NCBI RefSeq assembly: GCF_000219915.2
Contig: NC_017964.1
Location: 744,001 to 808,000, forward strand
Length of the DNA stretch: 64,000 nt
Reading direction: 5' to 3'
Source of the DNA: Advenella kashmirensis WT001
GTDB lineage: Bacteria; Pseudomonadota; Gammaproteobacteria; Burkholderiales; Burkholderiaceae_B
A program made the translations under genes and the position numbers. Of the stretch, positions 27,146 through 36,573 are shown in pieces. The notes beneath the pieces were generated by a model. The model was not told the DNA's origin. It was given only the letters and a program-made list of their open reading frames with translations, and did not search any database. How positions within the stretch are numbered: the first letter of the stretch is position 1; each line of letters starts with the position of its first letter.

Positions 27146-28089
27146 AAGAACATACAGCCCCGACTATCGCCGTCATTGTACCGTGCTATAACGAAGCGGC
27201 GGCCATTGGCACCGTCATCCGCGATTTCGCGGCGGCGCTCCCTCAGGCGGAGATTTATGTTTTTGATAATAACTCCCAGGACAATACGGCAGGGGTGGCC
27301 CGGGCAGCCGGGGCGCATGTCTTCCATGTCAGGGAAAAAGGCAAGGGCAATGTGGTTCGACGTATGTTCGCCGATGTACAGGCCGATATCTACATCATGG
27401 TCGATGGTGATGCAACTTATCACGCGGCCTCGGCGCCGGCTATGGTGGAAAAATTGCTGGACGAGCACCTGGATATGCTGGTGGGGTGTCGCGTTGATGA
27501 AGGCGCCAAAGCCAACTACCGCAAGGGGCACCGATTCGGCAACCGCATGCTGACCGGCTCGGTGATGCAGATATTCGGTGGCCAGTTCACCGATATGCTT
27601 TCGGGCTACCGGGTTTTTTCCCGGCGATTTGCAAAATCGTTCCCCAGCCTGTCCTCTGGTTTTGAAATTGAGACTGAACTGACCGTTCATGCGCTGGAAA
27701 ATGCCATGCCGTATGGCGAGATGGACACGCCTTACGGTGCGCGACCCGAGGGTTCTGACAGCAAGTTGTGTACCTATAAGGACGGCATTCGCATAGCCCG
27801 AACCATTGTGCGTTTATATATGTTCGAGCGGCCACTGGCGTGTCTGTCCATTCTGGCGGCCGCTTTTGCGTTGAGCGCACTTGGCCTGACCATTCCGCTA
27901 TTTCTGACCTGGCTGGAAACGGGGCTGGTGCCGCGACTGCCCACGGCGGTTGCAGCTACCGGCCTGTCTATTTTCGCCATGCAGCTGTTTGTTGCGGGGA
28001 TTATTCTGGACTCCATTGGTAAAAGCCGGCGGGAAATGCGCCGGTTTGCCTATCTGGCCATCCCAATTTTATCCAGAACGCCAAAATGA
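27142..28089 (+). CDS. gtrB: GtrB-like polyprenyl-phosphate glycosyltransferase (GT2)
   Basis: A 315-aa GT2 enzyme of the dolichol-phosphate-sugar synthase group. IAVIVPCYNEAAAIGTVI is the donor-binding start. DNNSQDNT and MVDGDATYH carry the DxD metal site. A Ser/Gly-rich SGYRVFSRRFAKSFPSLSSGFEIETE follows, as in GtrB/DPM enzymes. Two C-terminal membrane segments (about residues 228-250 and 265-287) match GtrB. It should load a sugar onto undecaprenyl phosphate at the cytoplasmic face. The next gene, gtrA, overlaps by 4 bp. The first 27 codons of the longer open frame lack support. Confidence 0.88.
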   Translation: MKEHTAPTIAVIVPCYNEAAAIGTVIRDFAAALPQAEIYVFDNNSQDNTAGVARAAGAHVFHVREKGKGNVVRRMFADVQADIYIMVDGDATYHAASAPAMVEKLLDEHLDMLVGCRVDEGAKANYRKGHRFGNRMLTGSVMQIFGGQFTDMLSGYRVFSRRFAKSFPSLSSGFEIETELTVHALENAMPYGEMDTPYGARPEGSDSKLCTYKDGIRIARTIVRLYMFERPLACLSILAAAFALSALGLTIPLFLTWLETGLVPRLPTAVAATGLSIFAMQLFVAGIILDSIGKSRREMRRFAYLAIPILSRTPK

Positions 28090-28499
28090 GGCCGTTGTTG
28101 CGGGAGTTCCTGTTGTTCGGTATGGTGGGCGTAGCTGGCTTTGTTGCCGACACTGCTGTGTTGTATCTGTTCAGAGACAGTGTGGGCAATTACTGGGCCA
28201 GGACTATTTCCTTTCCCTGCGCCGTGTTCGTCACCTGGATACTGAACCGCAACCTGACCTTTCGCAGCAAGTCGTCCAACAAGGCGCCCTGGCATGAGTT
28301 TGTACATTATTTTGCCATGATGATTGCCGGCGGCGCAGTCAATTATCTGACCTATGCCGCTCTGGTAACCTGGTCGCCCACCGTGCGACAGTTTCCCGTT
28401 TTCGGGGTCGCGGCGGGCAGTGTGGCCGGTATGTTTGTCAATTATCTGCAATTGCGGCTGGGAATGTATAAATATGCTAAAAACGCCATTTCCCGGTAA
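28086..28499 (+). CDS. gtrA: GtrA family membrane protein (putative lipid-linked sugar flippase)
   Basis: A 137-aa protein with four hydrophobic segments and the GtrA family pattern: LREFLLFGMVGVAGFVADTAVLYL, then FPCAVFVTWILNRNLTFRSK and a YLTYAALV helix. GtrA proteins are thought to flip undecaprenyl-linked sugars to the periplasmic side. It overlaps the GtrB-like gene by 4 bp and the following GT-C-like gene by 26 bp, a compact three-gene unit. Confidence 0.9.
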   Translation: MRPLLREFLLFGMVGVAGFVADTAVLYLFRDSVGNYWARTISFPCAVFVTWILNRNLTFRSKSSNKAPWHEFVHYFAMMIAGGAVNYLTYAALVTWSPTVRQFPVFGVAAGSVAGMFVNYLQLRLGMYKYAKNAISR

Positions 28500-29781
28500 A
28501 CCGCTGTGTTGGTGGGATCTGATCCCTGTTCTGGGTTTCATCGTGTGCGCACTGGCTTTTTATCCGGGCATCATGACTCCGGATTCGCTGGATCAGCTTG
28601 CCCAGGCCAATACCCAATCCTTCAATGACTGGCATCCACCCATGATGGCTTGGTTGTGGTCGGGTCTGAATTTGGTGTTTCCGGCAGCGTCAGGCTTCCT
28701 CTTTTTTGATCTGTTTTTGCTGTGGTTCGGATTGGTCTGCGTCAGACGCAGTGTAGAACATCGCTATGCGCCATTTGTCTACCTGCTCGGTTTTTTGCCG
28801 TTCGTGATCAATCTATCCGGTGTAATCTGGAAGGATGTGGCAACCGCCTATGCGCTGCTGTGGGCGACCATTATGATGCTTCAACCACCATCGCGCAGCC
28901 GTTTGGCGCTGTTTTCCGTGTTCATTTTCGTTGCCATCGGCGTTCGCTATAATTCGCTTTTTTCGTGCCTGCCGCTGATCGTAGGCTATTTCTGGCAATC
29001 GTTCGCAAGGTGCCAGGTTTCTTATAAATGGGCGCGCGTACTCGCCCTGTCTTGCGCATTTTTTATAGCGCAGCTAACGTGCCTGAATCTGTTCAATTAT
29101 CATTTTCTAAATACCACCAAAGGCACGCCGCAAATTGTCATTATGGTGGACGATCTGACTTATATGTCAACACAGATGGGGCATTCGCTGGTACCGGGGG
29201 TAGACCTGGAGACGGTGACCCGCAGTTCACAGGTGGCGGTGAGCGACAATATCTTCCGCTACGGCCAGGGGCTCGATTATGAGGCCGTCAAGGCCAGCTG
29301 GAAAGCGGTAGTCCGCGAGCATCCGTGGATGTACCTGCAGTTTCGTGGCAAAGTCTTTCTGCGCTTTCTGGGGTTCTCGCTGGCCCCCCCATTCCAGCTG
29401 CACGAGCCCAGCTATGGTTACTGGCTCGATCACTCCTACCAGAGCAATCAGACCAATGAGATACGCCATATGCTGGGCTTGTATGTCAATTCGCTGGCAC
29501 AGTTGGTCCCGGTTTTCTTTACCGGGGCATTGTGGCTGGCGGTGGCGGCGTTCACGTTCTGCCTGAGCGTTGCTTCCAGGCTGCCGTACCGCACAGTGAC
29601 CCTTTCCCTGTCATTGTCAGCAGGTATCAACCTGATGTCCTATGTGCTGGTGGCAAACGCGCCTTTTTTTCGGTATTACTACTGGAGTATCGTCGCAGGT
29701 TCGCTCGCCGTCCTTCTGCTTTTGATCGGATTTGCCCAGCAACGCAGGCAATTGGCTGGGAATGCTGTCAGCCAATTGTAA
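28474..29781 (+). CDS. GT-C-like polytopic membrane protein, putative side-chain transferase
   Basis: A 435-aa protein with about ten hydrophobic segments. An N-terminal periplasmic loop reads PGIMTPDSLDQLAQANTQSFNDWHPPMMAWLWS, the Asp-containing motif common in lipid-dependent GT-C transferases and related membrane families. It ends with further spans and a short basic tail. Its place after GtrB- and GtrA-like genes matches the position of the serotype-specific transferase (GtrC) in O-antigen modification cassettes, so it probably moves the flipped sugar onto the polysaccharide. It starts inside gtrA. The sugar and acceptor are unknown. Confidence 0.75.
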   Translation: MLKTPFPGKPLCWWDLIPVLGFIVCALAFYPGIMTPDSLDQLAQANTQSFNDWHPPMMAWLWSGLNLVFPAASGFLFFDLFLLWFGLVCVRRSVEHRYAPFVYLLGFLPFVINLSGVIWKDVATAYALLWATIMMLQPPSRSRLALFSVFIFVAIGVRYNSLFSCLPLIVGYFWQSFARCQVSYKWARVLALSCAFFIAQLTCLNLFNYHFLNTTKGTPQIVIMVDDLTYMSTQMGHSLVPGVDLETVTRSSQVAVSDNIFRYGQGLDYEAVKASWKAVVREHPWMYLQFRGKVFLRFLGFSLAPPFQLHEPSYGYWLDHSYQSNQTNEIRHMLGLYVNSLAQLVPVFFTGALWLAVAAFTFCLSVASRLPYRTVTLSLSLSAGINLMSYVLVANAPFFRYYYWSIVAGSLAVLLLLIGFAQQRRQLAGNAVSQL

Positions 29782-30112
29782 GAATTGGGCTACCTGAGTG
29801 GGGTGGCGCTGGGGGCTGAAACCTGCTGTAATCAGTACGGCCCCAATATTTGCTGCGCTGCCCAAGGGTTTTACGTTATCCAGGGGACATATTGTAAAAT
29901 CCATCCCTGTCAGCGCTCGGCAAGCGCTTTGCGCGTCCGGCATTGCAAATCGCAATGTTCGCGCGGGGCTATCGCGATTTGCGGCGCATTTCTGCCTGCG
30001 CTTTATCTATGGCTGGACGCGAACAGATAAATAATTCCGCTGGCGGGCAACCGGCCTGCAGCGCCATCGTCAGGCAATTCGGCAGATATATGGCGAATCT
30101 GGCTTTTTTTGG
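29782..30112. other. Intergenic region before wzm
   Basis: 331 bp without a credible gene. It contains a 9-bp perfect inverted repeat, GCAAATCGC (29945-29953) and GCGATTTGC (29974-29982), with a 20-bp spacer. It also contains AT-rich blocks (for example TTGTAAAAT) that could serve as a promoter for the exporter operon. No T-run terminator is seen after the repeat. Confidence 0.5.
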
Positions 30113-30922
30113 ATGAGTTTACATTACATGTTTTTGTTCAATATCAATCGGGGTATGAGCGATATCCGCGCGGGTCTTCAGCATCATCACATTTGGATGC
30201 TATTGGCCTGGCTTGAAATCAAGCAGCGCTATAACCGCTCAAAAATCGGGCCATTCTGGCTCACTATCAGTATGGGTGTGATGGTTGCCGCATTGGGCGT
30301 CATCTACGGTGCGCTGTTCAAGATGAATTTGCGTGATTACCTGCCGATGCTGGCTATCGGACTGGTAATCTGGTCTTTTATATCGCTAACCATTACCGAT
30401 GGTTGCAACACCTATATTGCCTCGACCAATTATCTGAAGCAGATATCGTTGCCGCGGTCCATTTTCATTTTGCAGACAATCTGGCGTAATCTGATCGTAC
30501 TGGCGCACAACTTTGTGATCGTCGTGCTGGTGCTGATCGGTTTTCAGATTTCGTTCTGGCACACCTTGCATTTGTTTGTCCTGGGCATGCTGTTGCTGCT
30601 ATGGAACCTGTGGTGGATCTGCACAGTGGCTTCTCTGGTCTGCGCCCGTTTTCGAGATGTCCCGCAGATTGTCATCAGTATTTTGCAGGTCATCTTTTAT
30701 GTCACGCCTATTCTGTTCAAAAAAGATATGCTGGACAAATACCCATGGATTATTGATTTCAACCCGTTCGCCCATCTGATCGAAATCATTCGCTCCCCGC
30801 TGCTGGGTGAATATCCCAGTATCGAAAACTGGATAGTGTGCCTGGTGATGGCGGTGGCCGGAACCGTATTGGCTATTTTCATGCACGGCCGTTACCGTGC
30901 CCGCGTTCCTTTCTGGGTGTAA
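30113..30922 (+). CDS. wzm: ABC-2 type polysaccharide exporter, permease subunit
   Basis: A 269-aa membrane protein of the ABC-2 family with six predicted spans. LLAWLEIKQRYNRSKIGPFWLTISMGVMV is the conserved N-terminal elbow and first span, and the C terminus has VFYVTPILFKKDM and NPFAHLIEIIRSPLLG, hallmark blocks of Wzm/KpsM-like permeases. With Wzt it should export a lipid-linked O-antigen or capsule across the inner membrane. The ATP-binding gene starts 2 bp after its stop. The ATG at 30113 or one at 30155 (MSDIRAG) could be the true start. Confidence 0.93.
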   Translation: MSLHYMFLFNINRGMSDIRAGLQHHHIWMLLAWLEIKQRYNRSKIGPFWLTISMGVMVAALGVIYGALFKMNLRDYLPMLAIGLVIWSFISLTITDGCNTYIASTNYLKQISLPRSIFILQTIWRNLIVLAHNFVIVVLVLIGFQISFWHTLHLFVLGMLLLLWNLWWICTVASLVCARFRDVPQIVISILQVIFYVTPILFKKDMLDKYPWIIDFNPFAHLIEIIRSPLLGEYPSIENWIVCLVMAVAGTVLAIFMHGRYRARVPFWV

Positions 30923-30924
30923 TC

Positions 30925-31671
30925 ATGACCGCATACATAAAAGCAGAAAATCTTAACGTCGAGATGCCGGTGTACGACCTTAGCGGTCGTTCCATGAAGT
31001 TGCGCGTACTGGGTTCGCTCAAAAACGATCGTTTGCGCTCGGATCACGGTATTACAGTTGTCAAGGCGCTGCAGGACCTTCATTTCGAATTTGGCAATGG
31101 CGACCGGGTCGGGCTGGTCGGCCGCAACGGCGCCGGCAAATCGACGCTGCTCAGGGTCCTGGCAGGCATTTACGAACCAACCAACGGTACCCTCATCACC
31201 AAGGGACGCGCAGTGGCGCTGCTCGATATGGGGCTGGGTATGGACGAGACGCTCAGCGGTTATGACAATATTCGCCTGCGTGGTACGCTGTTGGGTATGT
31301 CCACCGCTGAGATCAAGGAAAAAACCGAAGAAATCGCCGATTTTACCGATCTGAACGATTATCTGTATCTGCCTATCCGAACCTATTCATCGGGTATGCG
31401 TATCCGTCTGGCGTTTGCCATTTCAACGGCCCTCGATCCGGAAATCCTGCTGCTTGATGAAGTGATTGGGGTAGGCGACGCGGCCTTTCTGGACAAAGCT
31501 AATAAGCGACTCAAGGAATTTCAGCAGCGTGCCAAGATCGTTTTTGTCGCCTCGCATTCGAACCAGGTCATCCGCGATATGTGCAACAAGGCGATCTGGC
31601 TTGATGCCGGCAAGCAAATGATGGTGGGACCGGTAGAAGAGGTGATCTCTGCCTACGAGCAGTCGTTTTGA
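30925..31671 (+). CDS. wzt: ABC-2 type polysaccharide exporter, ATP-binding subunit
   Basis: A 248-aa ATPase. Walker A is GRNGAGKST, the signature is YSSGMRIRLAF, Walker B is ILLLDEVIGVGD and the switch is SHSN. A long N-terminal segment (SGRSMKLRVLGSLKND) before Walker A is typical of the Wzt/TagH class. The protein ends soon after the nucleotide-binding domain, so it lacks the C-terminal carbohydrate-binding domain of Wzt proteins that recognise a capped chain end. Chain-length control must then differ from the O8/O9a type. The following gene starts 20 bp downstream. Confidence 0.93.
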   Translation: MTAYIKAENLNVEMPVYDLSGRSMKLRVLGSLKNDRLRSDHGITVVKALQDLHFEFGNGDRVGLVGRNGAGKSTLLRVLAGIYEPTNGTLITKGRAVALLDMGLGMDETLSGYDNIRLRGTLLGMSTAEIKEKTEEIADFTDLNDYLYLPIRTYSSGMRIRLAFAISTALDPEILLLDEVIGVGDAAFLDKANKRLKEFQQRAKIVFVASHSNQVIRDMCNKAIWLDAGKQMMVGPVEEVISAYEQSF

Positions 31672-31691
31672 ATGTGCGGCCCGGGATAGAT

Positions 31692-34037
31692 ATGAAAAAG
31701 AAGCTGGCGTTTGTCGTTGATATACGTGGCTGGGCATTTGATATTATTGCCAGTCATGTCAAGCAGCAGCTGTCGGATGATTACGAGGTCACTCTGTATT
31801 ACTGGGCCGACTACCCGATTGCCTCCCATCTTCTGCAGAAAATGGCAGGCGATGGTATTGCGCATGCGCACTTTTTTTTCCGGGAGCACCTGAAAGTCAT
31901 TTTTGAAACGGTAGGGGCAAAGTCCAAAGCAGCGGCGCACCTGAATAGCCTTGTCGTTACGACGCATATCCCGGACTATCTTTACCACTCGACAGATGAG
32001 CTGATCGAGCGAAAATTGGTGTTTGATTTCGTGAATGGTTACTTCGTAACCAATGCCGATCTCAAACAGCTTTATGACAGCCAGGATTTCTTCGCTAGAC
32101 CTGACGGTATTGTCATTGACTGGCCGATCAGCCAGGCGGAGGTATCTGGCGGACAAGCTACGCCGGTTGGTGCCAACGGTCCCATTAAAATCATGTGGAC
32201 TGGTAATTCCAAATGGGGTGAGTACGCGGGCTATCGCGACTACAAGGGGCTGGAGTCCATTATTAAGCCAGCAATCGACCGGTTGCAACAGGAAGGATTT
32301 CCGGTTGCACTGACAGTAATCGATTCGGCACAGCAGAAACGTTCACGTGATGAAGTATTGTCGACGCTGGCGCAACAGGATATTCTTCTGGTTGCCTCGT
32401 TGGCTGAAGGAACGCCGCTGACGCTGATCGAAGCGATGAGTCTTGGCGTCGCCGTTGTCTCCACGCCCGTTGGCATCGCCCGGGAAGTACTGCCCGCCCA
32501 GTATCTGAAAGAGGCAGTCATCGAGCGCAGCGCCGAGCAGTTTTATATGACGCTCAAGTCGCTGGTGCAGTCACGACATCGCATTTCTGCGATGAAACAG
32601 GCCAATCTGCACGCATTCCAGCAACAGTTTGCCCCTGCAGGGCCGCTTAAGGCACAATGGTCGCAGTTTCTGAAGACGGCGGCTGCCAGGACGGTACCTC
32701 TGGCCACACGCCAGAAAAGCTACAGTATCAACCGCAGTATGCTGCGACAATATGCCATTAATGGCGCCAGAACATTTGTGTTTTTTCTTAAGCGCGCTGG
32801 TCTGGTGCGGACCATTGATCGCGTATTTCCCAAAGCCGCCATATGGTATAACCGCCTCTTGCACGGCAATAGCGCATCGATATTTGGCGCTAGCGGCGCT
32901 CATCGTGCAGCCCAATATGAAACTGTAGAGAAGGCCTACAGAGCTACGCTTGAACAGCACAGTTCAGATCGACCGGTGGTGATCTATGCACCTATGTGGA
33001 AGGGTGTGGCTGCTTCCACTGAAAGCCTGTTTGCCGATGGGCGATTCCGTTTTCCTTACTTTGACGATGAATATCCGGAGGTGGTCAATCATCCTCAATT
33101 GGAGATGGCGATCGAGACACTTCTTGATTATTCTCCCAAACAAATCATCTATAGCGGCGGCTCTGTCATTCACATCACCATGGCGGAAAAAGTTCGCGAA
33201 CGCGCGCCGCAGATTCAGCAGTATTTTCTGTGGCATGGTTCGCCGGCGCAATGGGTTGAGCCCAGCCAGTTGGAACACTTCAACTTGTGGCACAAACTAT
33301 ATAACAGTCGTGTTATTGATGGCGTGATATCAGTCAAGCCTGATCTGGAAAAAATTCTCACTGTGATTGGCATTAAAAGCTTCGGGCTGATCAATCCGAT
33401 TCCGGATTTGCGTCGCCAGTTCACGCTGCCGGTTACCCAGCGTGCCGACGATGGGGTGGCCCATATTGGCGTTTTTTCAGCTGTCAGTTCCTGGTACAAA
33501 AATCCGTTTGTGCAGCTGCTGGCCACACTTGGGCAAGAAAACTGGACTCTGCATACCAATGTGCCGCGCATTACTTTCAAGGATCTGGATTTTCGACAAC
33601 TGGGTCGAATGGAATCTTACGAGCAATTGCCGCGCCCGCAGTTTATCGCCCTGCTGGCGTCGCTGGATTTGAATCTGTATGTGACTAATACAGAATGTTC
33701 TCCGATGGTAGTGCTCGAATGCAGCGCGCTGGGCGTGCCATGCATTGTCGGCCCCGCTGGCGATATTTTCTCGGGCATTTCCGATGAGCTGGCCGGATAT
33801 CTGGTTGAGCCCTGCGTAGATAATGCCTACGCCATTTATGTCAGGATGAAGCGTGTGCTGGCCAACAAGGCGCATATCCAGTCCCTGTTGCAAGATTTTG
33901 TGCCTAAGTACAATGCGCAATGGTCCGATCTGATGGACGGATTTTACCTGACGCTTGAGCAGGAACGACAAGTGGCCCCCATATCCGCCCCGGCTGATGT
34001 GACGGTGACTGACACGGGCGCTGTCGCCAGGCACTGA
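31692..34037 (+). CDS. Large glycosyltransferase with two GT-B-like domains
   Basis: A 781-aa soluble protein. The first part ends in a GT4 donor domain (about residues 165-320): IKIMWTGNSKWGEYAGYRDYKG and DILLVASLAEGTPLTLIEAMSLGVAVVS, with the EX7E motif. The second part (about 420-750) begins VVIYAPMWKG, has QYFLWHGSPAQWVEPSQ, a motif also seen in glycerophosphotransferase-type GT-B enzymes, and ends with a second donor-like block, VTNTECSPMVVLECSALGVPCIVGPAGDIFSG. It may be a dual transferase or a polymerase for a sugar- or polyol-phosphate chain. The ATG at 31692 (MKKKLAFVVDIRGWAFD) looks like a true N terminus. Confidence 0.75.
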   Translation: MKKKLAFVVDIRGWAFDIIASHVKQQLSDDYEVTLYYWADYPIASHLLQKMAGDGIAHAHFFFREHLKVIFETVGAKSKAAAHLNSLVVTTHIPDYLYHSTDELIERKLVFDFVNGYFVTNADLKQLYDSQDFFARPDGIVIDWPISQAEVSGGQATPVGANGPIKIMWTGNSKWGEYAGYRDYKGLESIIKPAIDRLQQEGFPVALTVIDSAQQKRSRDEVLSTLAQQDILLVASLAEGTPLTLIEAMSLGVAVVSTPVGIAREVLPAQYLKEAVIERSAEQFYMTLKSLVQSRHRISAMKQANLHAFQQQFAPAGPLKAQWSQFLKTAAARTVPLATRQKSYSINRSMLRQYAINGARTFVFFLKRAGLVRTIDRVFPKAAIWYNRLLHGNSASIFGASGAHRAAQYETVEKAYRATLEQHSSDRPVVIYAPMWKGVAASTESLFADGRFRFPYFDDEYPEVVNHPQLEMAIETLLDYSPKQIIYSGGSVIHITMAEKVRERAPQIQQYFLWHGSPAQWVEPSQLEHFNLWHKLYNSRVIDGVISVKPDLEKILTVIGIKSFGLINPIPDLRRQFTLPVTQRADDGVAHIGVFSAVSSWYKNPFVQLLATLGQENWTLHTNVPRITFKDLDFRQLGRMESYEQLPRPQFIALLASLDLNLYVTNTECSPMVVLECSALGVPCIVGPAGDIFSGISDELAGYLVEPCVDNAYAIYVRMKRVLANKAHIQSLLQDFVPKYNAQWSDLMDGFYLTLEQERQVAPISAPADVTVTDTGAVARH

Positions 34038-34358
34038 GCGATGTTCTCCCGGGGGGATGTCAGTGTTGTTGCCAGCGCTCTTCATACGGACACAATACGC
34101 GTGCTGTTGAAGCAGACCCACCGCCTGGGGCAGCGTGGGGAAATCAGCCAGGCGAGACGCCAGTCATGCACGAGTCTTATACGCCCTGCGGCAATGTATT
34201 TGCTGCAATTGGATACAAGCCGGTTGCCGGTTAGGCACGAGCCGGAACAATTGATAAGGATTCCACACAATATTTACAGATGCATATATGGTACCGGGGA
34301 TGTGCCGTCATCGATTTGTATTAACATAGTCCCGGTTATTCAATAAAGAAAGGCCCTG
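34038..34358. other. Intergenic region before the acyltransferase gene
   Basis: 321 bp without a credible gene. The last 100 bp are AT-rich and should contain the promoter of the acyltransferase gene, but I see no clear hexamer pair. AAAGG 6-10 bp before the ATG at 34359 is the ribosome site. Confidence 0.5.
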
Positions 34359-36344
34359 ATGTCCCTGTTTTCAACGACCTCCAAAACGCAGTCCGCATCC
34401 TACGAACCTGGTGTTGATGGTCTTCGCGCCCTTGCGGTCATTGCCGTCCTGTTTTTTCATGCAGGCTTTCAGGCGTTCAGTGGCGGTTATGTCGGGGTTG
34501 ATGTCTTCTTTGTCATTTCGGGTTACCTGATCACCGGAATTTTGCTCAACAGTTGTATTGAAGGCAAATTCTCGTTTTTGCGCTTTATGGCCCGGCGTGT
34601 TGCCCGCCTGTATCCAGCCCTGCTGTTGACGCTGGTGTTGTGCCTGATTGCCGGATTCCTGCTGTTCTCGCCAGACGACTATGTTGCCCTGGCCGACTCC
34701 AGCGTATTCGCCCTGTTTTCTGTCTCCAATTTCCGATTCTGGCTGGTGTCGGGGTATTTCGATACCTCATCAGAAACCAATCCGCTGCTGCACACCTGGT
34801 CACTCGGTGTGGAGCAGCAGTTTTACCTGATCTGGCCGTTTGTTATTTTTCTGGTCTATCGGCTCAAACCTGCCTTGTTGCCATGGGTGCTATTGGCGCT
34901 GGGGGCGGTGTCACTTGCGCTGTCGCAATGGTATTTGTCAGTAGACACATCGGCCAATTATTATCTGACTCCCTTTCGGGTGTTTGAATTTGCCATCGGC
35001 GGCCTGATGGTATTTGCAGTGGATTATCGCAAGCGGCATACGCCAGGCGTGATCCTGTACGAAATCATCATGGCGGTTGGCATCGCACTGCTGCTGTACA
35101 GTATCTTTGTCTATGACAAAACCACAACTTTCCCGGGACTGCATGCATTGGTGCCCGCAATTGGCGCGGCCCTGTGCATCTATGCGAGCCCGGCAAAGTA
35201 CCTGGGTAATATTTTCAGAAATCGCGCCATGGTCACGGTGGGGCTGATCTCCTACTCAATGTACCTGATCCACTGGCCGCTGATTGTTTTCTACAAATAT
35301 TATATTTACCGGCCGCTGCTGTTGTCCGAAAGATGGGCACTGGTGATTGCGCCGTTTATTCTGGGCTATTTGATGTATGTGCTGGTGGAAAACCGGTATC
35401 GCCGTGTTGATCTGTACAGTTGGTATTTCAAACAGACCATCCAGCGCGTGTTTGCGCTTGCACTGATCCTCGTTCCCGCGCTCATGATCATGACCAGCAA
35501 CGGTATGAGTTTTCGGATGAATGATTATTTCGCCGAGCATATGGCCAATTCCCCCCGGTTCCATGAAGAACAATATGGTGGAGCGGGGTTTGCCATGGGC
35601 AGCCAGGTATTGGGAGACGCCAATGGCCGACGCAAATCGGCCGTTCTGCTGGGGGACAGTTATGCCAGGCAGTACGCCTTCGGCTTGAATCAGATCCTGG
35701 CGGCCAATAAAAAGTGGGTGGATACCTCATTTGAAGACGGCTGCTTTTTTGGACCCGGTTACACGCGCCTGCTCGATGGCGTGCCTCGCAAGGATTGCGT
35801 GGAACGGCTGGAGTATGCCCTGGAAGAGGCCAAGCTGTCCAAGGTACCTTTGCTATACGCAGTAAGCTATCAGAATTACCAGAAAACCATGGGTACGCCA
35901 GATGGCAAGCGCGTGGATTTCCCTGATACCGAGACCTATATCCGCTTTCTGGAAAAAAACTTCGATGCCATTCATGAGCGGATCGGCCTGGCCAATACCC
36001 TAGTCATAATCGGTACGCCACCGGGCGCCGGCTCGCAGGTAGGGCTTGCCTCCTGCGTTGACCGGCCGGGCTACCTGCCGCTGGTGTGTGCCAAGTATCT
36101 GGAACTCAATGAGAAAAAGGGCAATGCGTATGCGCTGAACCGCAGTCTGGAAAAATATGCGCAAAGCCATAAGAACGTCGAATTCATCAATCCCTATTCG
36201 GTATTGTGCGAGGAGGGACGCTGTGTGACCATGATCGAGCGCAAACAGTTTCTGTATTCCGATGGGACGCATTTATCCAAACAGGGGTCGGCATTTGTCA
36301 TACAGGGCTTGTGGCCCAGACTCAAGGCTATTTTCGAAAAGTAA
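34359..36344 (+). CDS. OafA-type O-acyltransferase with C-terminal SGNH domain
   Basis: A 661-aa inner membrane protein. Residues about 15-370 are an acyltransferase-3 domain with ten to eleven spans: YEPGVDGLRALAVIAVLFFHAG with the catalytic His, GGYVGVDVFFVISGYLIT and the TWSLGVEQQFYLIWP motif. Residues about 400-655 are a periplasmic SGNH-hydrolase domain with GDSYARQ (nucleophile Ser) and YSDGTHLSKQGS (Asp/His). Such fusions move acetyl groups from cytoplasmic acetyl-CoA to polysaccharide in the periplasm. It probably acetylates the exported O-antigen. Confidence 0.93.
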   Translation: MSLFSTTSKTQSASYEPGVDGLRALAVIAVLFFHAGFQAFSGGYVGVDVFFVISGYLITGILLNSCIEGKFSFLRFMARRVARLYPALLLTLVLCLIAGFLLFSPDDYVALADSSVFALFSVSNFRFWLVSGYFDTSSETNPLLHTWSLGVEQQFYLIWPFVIFLVYRLKPALLPWVLLALGAVSLALSQWYLSVDTSANYYLTPFRVFEFAIGGLMVFAVDYRKRHTPGVILYEIIMAVGIALLLYSIFVYDKTTTFPGLHALVPAIGAALCIYASPAKYLGNIFRNRAMVTVGLISYSMYLIHWPLIVFYKYYIYRPLLLSERWALVIAPFILGYLMYVLVENRYRRVDLYSWYFKQTIQRVFALALILVPALMIMTSNGMSFRMNDYFAEHMANSPRFHEEQYGGAGFAMGSQVLGDANGRRKSAVLLGDSYARQYAFGLNQILAANKKWVDTSFEDGCFFGPGYTRLLDGVPRKDCVERLEYALEEAKLSKVPLLYAVSYQNYQKTMGTPDGKRVDFPDTETYIRFLEKNFDAIHERIGLANTLVIIGTPPGAGSQVGLASCVDRPGYLPLVCAKYLELNEKKGNAYALNRSLEKYAQSHKNVEFINPYSVLCEEGRCVTMIERKQFLYSDGTHLSKQGSAFVIQGLWPRLKAIFEK

Positions 36345-36573
36345 TGCCTGATAATGTTCGGCCCATTGCATATATGGACCGCGTCAGGCAGGCAATTGAA
36401 TGAATCTGTGCCGGTGTAATGGGTCATCGCCTGGCCCTGGACAGACCACGGGCGGCTGGCTTGCTCTGTGGCCCAACACAAGCGGCCGGTGCGCCGCTTT
36501 CGGGTACATCCTGCCCGGCAACCGGTTCCCATGGATACCAGACGTTGGGCTGACAGGTTTGCTGTTACTGCAC

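Noticed and set aside
34041..34346. 101-aa + strand frame before the acyltransferase gene
   Set aside because: No ribosome site, no recognisable protein pattern, low plausibility of composition; treated as intergenic.
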